A stretch of 6,747 nucleotides of DNA, taken from Peptococcaceae bacterium (GTDB taxonomy: Bacteria > Bacillota > Peptococcia > Peptococcales > Peptococcaceae). Location: positions 1 through 6,747 of the forward strand of contig JAFXJE010000037.1 in assembly GCA_017532485.1 (NCBI GenBank), read 5' to 3'. Made by a program: the position numbers and the translations under genes. A model generated the notes under the pieces. It worked only from the letters and a program-made list of their open reading frames with translations. It was not told where the DNA came from and ran no database searches. Shown here piece by piece: positions 4,703 through 6,747 of this stretch (positions are counted from its first letter, which is position 1; each line of letters begins with the position of its first letter).

Positions 4703-6747
4703 ATGAATATTGGTAAATTTTCGGTTAAACGACCAGTTACCATAGCGATGACAGTTTTAATTGTCCTCATGTTTGGGGTAGTGTCGTTTACTAAAATGTC
4801 TATTGACTTGCTGCCTAAAATTGAATTGCCAATGCTATTGGTTATGACTAACTATGATGGTGCAGGTCCGGAAGAAGTAGAAACAAAAGTTACAAAACCG
4901 TTGGAAAGTGCGTTAGCTTCTGTTTCGGGTATTGAAACAATTGCTTCCAGCAGTGCTGCCGGCTCATCTATCGTTATGTTGACTTTTGAGTTTGGTACAG
5001 ATTTGGCAGAAGCGACGAATTATGTCCGTGATAGTGTTGAGATGGCGAAGATGATGATGCCGTCTGATATAGGTGATGTCACCATTATGAAATTAAATAT
5101 GGACAGTATGCCAATTTTGATGATTGGGATTAGTGGTGAACGCAGCCTGTCGGATATTCGCAGTATAGCTGATGAAAAAATTGCGCCTCGTTTGGAACGC
5201 ATCAATGGTGTAGCAGCAGCAACAGTTATGGGGGGGACAGAGCAGCAAATCAGTATTACTGTTGACCCGTATAAATTGAGTGCTTATGGTTTGACTGCCG
5301 GACAGATTGCGCAAGCTGTGCAAGTAGAAAACAGTAACTATGCAGGTGGTTATATTACTCAAGGGGACAGACAAGTTTTGGTTCGTACTCTTGGTCAATA
5401 TAACAGTGTTGAAGAATTGCGTGATACAGTAATTGCTTTGCCTACTGGTGGGACAGTGCGTTTAGGTGATATTACGGAAGTAGAAATGACTACCTCTGAC
5501 ACTGATGCGTATATTACTTTGAATGGTGAAGACATTATTGCTATTGGTATTCAAAAAGAAAGTGACGGTAATGCTGTTGACGTAGATAAAGCTGTTCGTG
5601 CAGCTTTGGCTGAATTAGATGAAGAATTGTATGATGATATTGAGATAGTAGTAGCATACAGTTCTGCAGATATGATTTTAGAGTCGGTAGCTACGGTAGA
5701 AGAAAACTTATTCTTAGCAGTAATTATCTCTATGTTGATTATTTACCTATTCTTAGGAAACTTCCGCAGTACGATTATTATTGGGGTAGCTATTCCGATT
5801 GCCTTGATATCGACATTTGTGATGCTGTATTTCGGTAAGCAAACTTTGAATATGGTTACGCTGGCGGCACTGGCACTTTGCGTAGGGATGGTTGTCGATA
5901 ACTCGACAGTTGTTTTGGAAAATATTTATCGCCATCGTCAAATGGGTAAAAATAAATATCATGCGGCGATAGATGGTACGCAAGAGGTAGCTTCGGCGGT
6001 AGTTGCATCTACGCTGACTACAGTAGCTGTATATTTACCATTTATTTTTGTTACTGGTTTAGTAGCGCAAATCTTTGTGCCTTTTGTATTGACTTTCTGC
6101 TTTGCATTAACAGCATCTTTGGTGGTATCTTTGACTGTAGTGCCAATGATGTCTTCCAAACTCTTGGTAATGAAAGACTTTACGGATGAAAAAAATGCAA
6201 AAGGTTTGGATAAATTCTTTGTCCGTTTTGAAAAAGCTTACAGCAGATTTGTTGATATTTATGAAGATATTTTGGCAACTTCCTTAAATAACAAAAAGAA
6301 AACACTGTTATTGGTGACAGCTGCTTTGATTGGTTCATGTCTCTTGATTCCGTTTATCGGGGCTGAATTATTGCCATATCAAGATGCTGGGGAAATCAAT
6401 ATTAGTATCAACTTGCCTGCAAATACACTCTTGGAAGAAACGGAAAAGATTGCTCTGCAAGTAGAGGAAATGGTTAATGAAGTTCCGGAAGTAATTTTAG
6501 TTATGAACAGTGTCGGTGGTACAGGTGGCATGGGTGGTGGCAGTACCAATACAGCCAGCTTGATTGTTATGCTGCAGCCAGTAGAAGAACGCGATCGCAG
6601 CAGTAAAGTAATTGCCAGAGAACTGCAGGAAAAAGCAGATTGCATTCCTGGGGCGGAAATTACGGTTACAGCTACCGATATGATGTCTATGGGTAATAGT
6701 GCAATTTCTATTCAAATCAAAGGTAATGATGATGAAGCGTTAGAAAC
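4703..6747 (+). CDS. RND efflux transporter, AcrB/SwrC-like (3' end outside window)
   Basis: This is the inner-membrane, proton-driven pump of the AcrB/HAE1 group, partner of the adaptor 11 nt upstream. AGGTGGAG (4691-4698) lies 4 nt before the ATG. The frame is open to the window edge for 681 codons of an expected 1,000-1,050. The N-terminus NIGKFSVKRPVTIAMTVLIV gives TM1 (about 12-31), followed by DLLPKIELP and the first porter domain with GAGPEEVE. ENLFLAVIISMLIIYLFLGN begins TM2, with TM3-TM6 to about residue 490. TM4 carries CVGMVVDNSTVVLENIYRH, with Asp399-Asn400 where AcrB has Asp407-Asp408. TM7 (about 531-550) leads to PFIGAELLPYQDAGE and the second porter domain, which has a glycine-rich stretch (605-613). 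The DN pair is familiar in SwrC/HAE1-like pumps and need not mean loss of function. Missing residues include TM8-TM12, so the proton-relay Lys and Arg cannot be checked. Substrate unknown. Confidence 0.95.
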   Translation, partial: MNIGKFSVKRPVTIAMTVLIVLMFGVVSFTKMSIDLLPKIELPMLLVMTNYDGAGPEEVETKVTKPLESALASVSGIETIASSSAAGSSIVMLTFEFGTDLAEATNYVRDSVEMAKMMMPSDIGDVTIMKLNMDSMPILMIGISGERSLSDIRSIADEKIAPRLERINGVAAATVMGGTEQQISITVDPYKLSAYGLTAGQIAQAVQVENSNYAGGYITQGDRQVLVRTLGQYNSVEELRDTVIALPTGGTVRLGDITEVEMTTSDTDAYITLNGEDIIAIGIQKESDGNAVDVDKAVRAALAELDEELYDDIEIVVAYSSADMILESVATVEENLFLAVIISMLIIYLFLGNFRSTIIIGVAIPIALISTFVMLYFGKQTLNMVTLAALALCVGMVVDNSTVVLENIYRHRQMGKNKYHAAIDGTQEVASAVVASTLTTVAVYLPFIFVTGLVAQIFVPFVLTFCFALTASLVVSLTVVPMMSSKLLVMKDFTDEKNAKGLDKFFVRFEKAYSRFVDIYEDILATSLNNKKKTLLLVTAALIGSCLLIPFIGAELLPYQDAGEINISINLPANTLLEETEKIALQVEEMVNEVPEVILVMNSVGGTGGMGGGSTNTASLIVMLQPVEERDRSSKVIARELQEKADCIPGAEITVTATDMMSMGNSAISIQIKGNDDEALE

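Noticed and set aside
5020..5398. Minus-strand open frames under the RND pump gene
   Set aside because: Shadow frames of a strongly supported + strand gene, with no ribosome sites or recognisable domains.
5753..6159. Minus-strand open frames of 66-76 codons within the pump gene
   Set aside because: Composition mirrors the TM-rich + strand gene; no independent evidence of coding.
6379..6715. Two overlapping minus-strand open frames near the right edge
   Set aside because: Both lie antisense to conserved pump residues and are mutually overlapping in different frames.

Overview
The window looks like AT-rich chromosomal DNA from a low-GC, probably anaerobic Firmicute. The purine-rich GGAGG-type ribosome sites and codon use look firmicute. 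The right-hand operon, however, encodes a lipoprotein adaptor and an RND (AcrB-type) pump, which are most at home in a cell with an outer membrane. Together these favour a diderm Firmicute (Negativicutes), but this is an inference from gene content; a Clostridia host with a SwrC-like pump cannot be excluded. All recognisable genes lie on the + strand.

Left end (1-264): no convincing gene. It holds a perfect 13-bp inverted repeat (25-55), a good minus-strand sigma-A-like promoter (75-104), a minus-strand Shine-Dalgarno-like GGAGG (7-11) and a second hairpin (174-203). The simplest reading is that a divergent minus-strand gene starts just outside the window.

First gene cluster (265-3312): a small type IV prepilin-like protein, a 107-residue protein of unknown function, galE (UDP-glucose 4-epimerase) and pgi (glucose-6-phosphate isomerase). 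Gaps are 33 nt, a 1-base stop/start overlap, and 16 nt, so the four genes are probably one transcript. A rho-independent terminator (3319-3370) follows pgi. GalE and Pgi connect the glucose-6-P/fructose-6-P pool with UDP-Glc/UDP-Gal supply for surface polysaccharide or galactose use; why a lone prepilin gene leads them is not clear from the sequence.

Second operon (about 3420 to beyond the right edge): a promoter followed at once by a 24-bp near-perfect palindrome of TetR-family operator type, then an RND periplasmic adaptor lipoprotein and, 11 nt later, the inner-membrane RND transporter, cut by the window end after 681 codons. The adaptor and pump should form a drug or metabolite export complex. 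The repressor and any outer-membrane channel are not in the window.

I see no RNA genes, CRISPR array, insertion sequence or phage part. Nothing here is clearly a new biological system. The points most worth a second look are the palindromic operator, the prepilin/unknown-gene lead-in to galE-pgi, and the structured left intergenic region.
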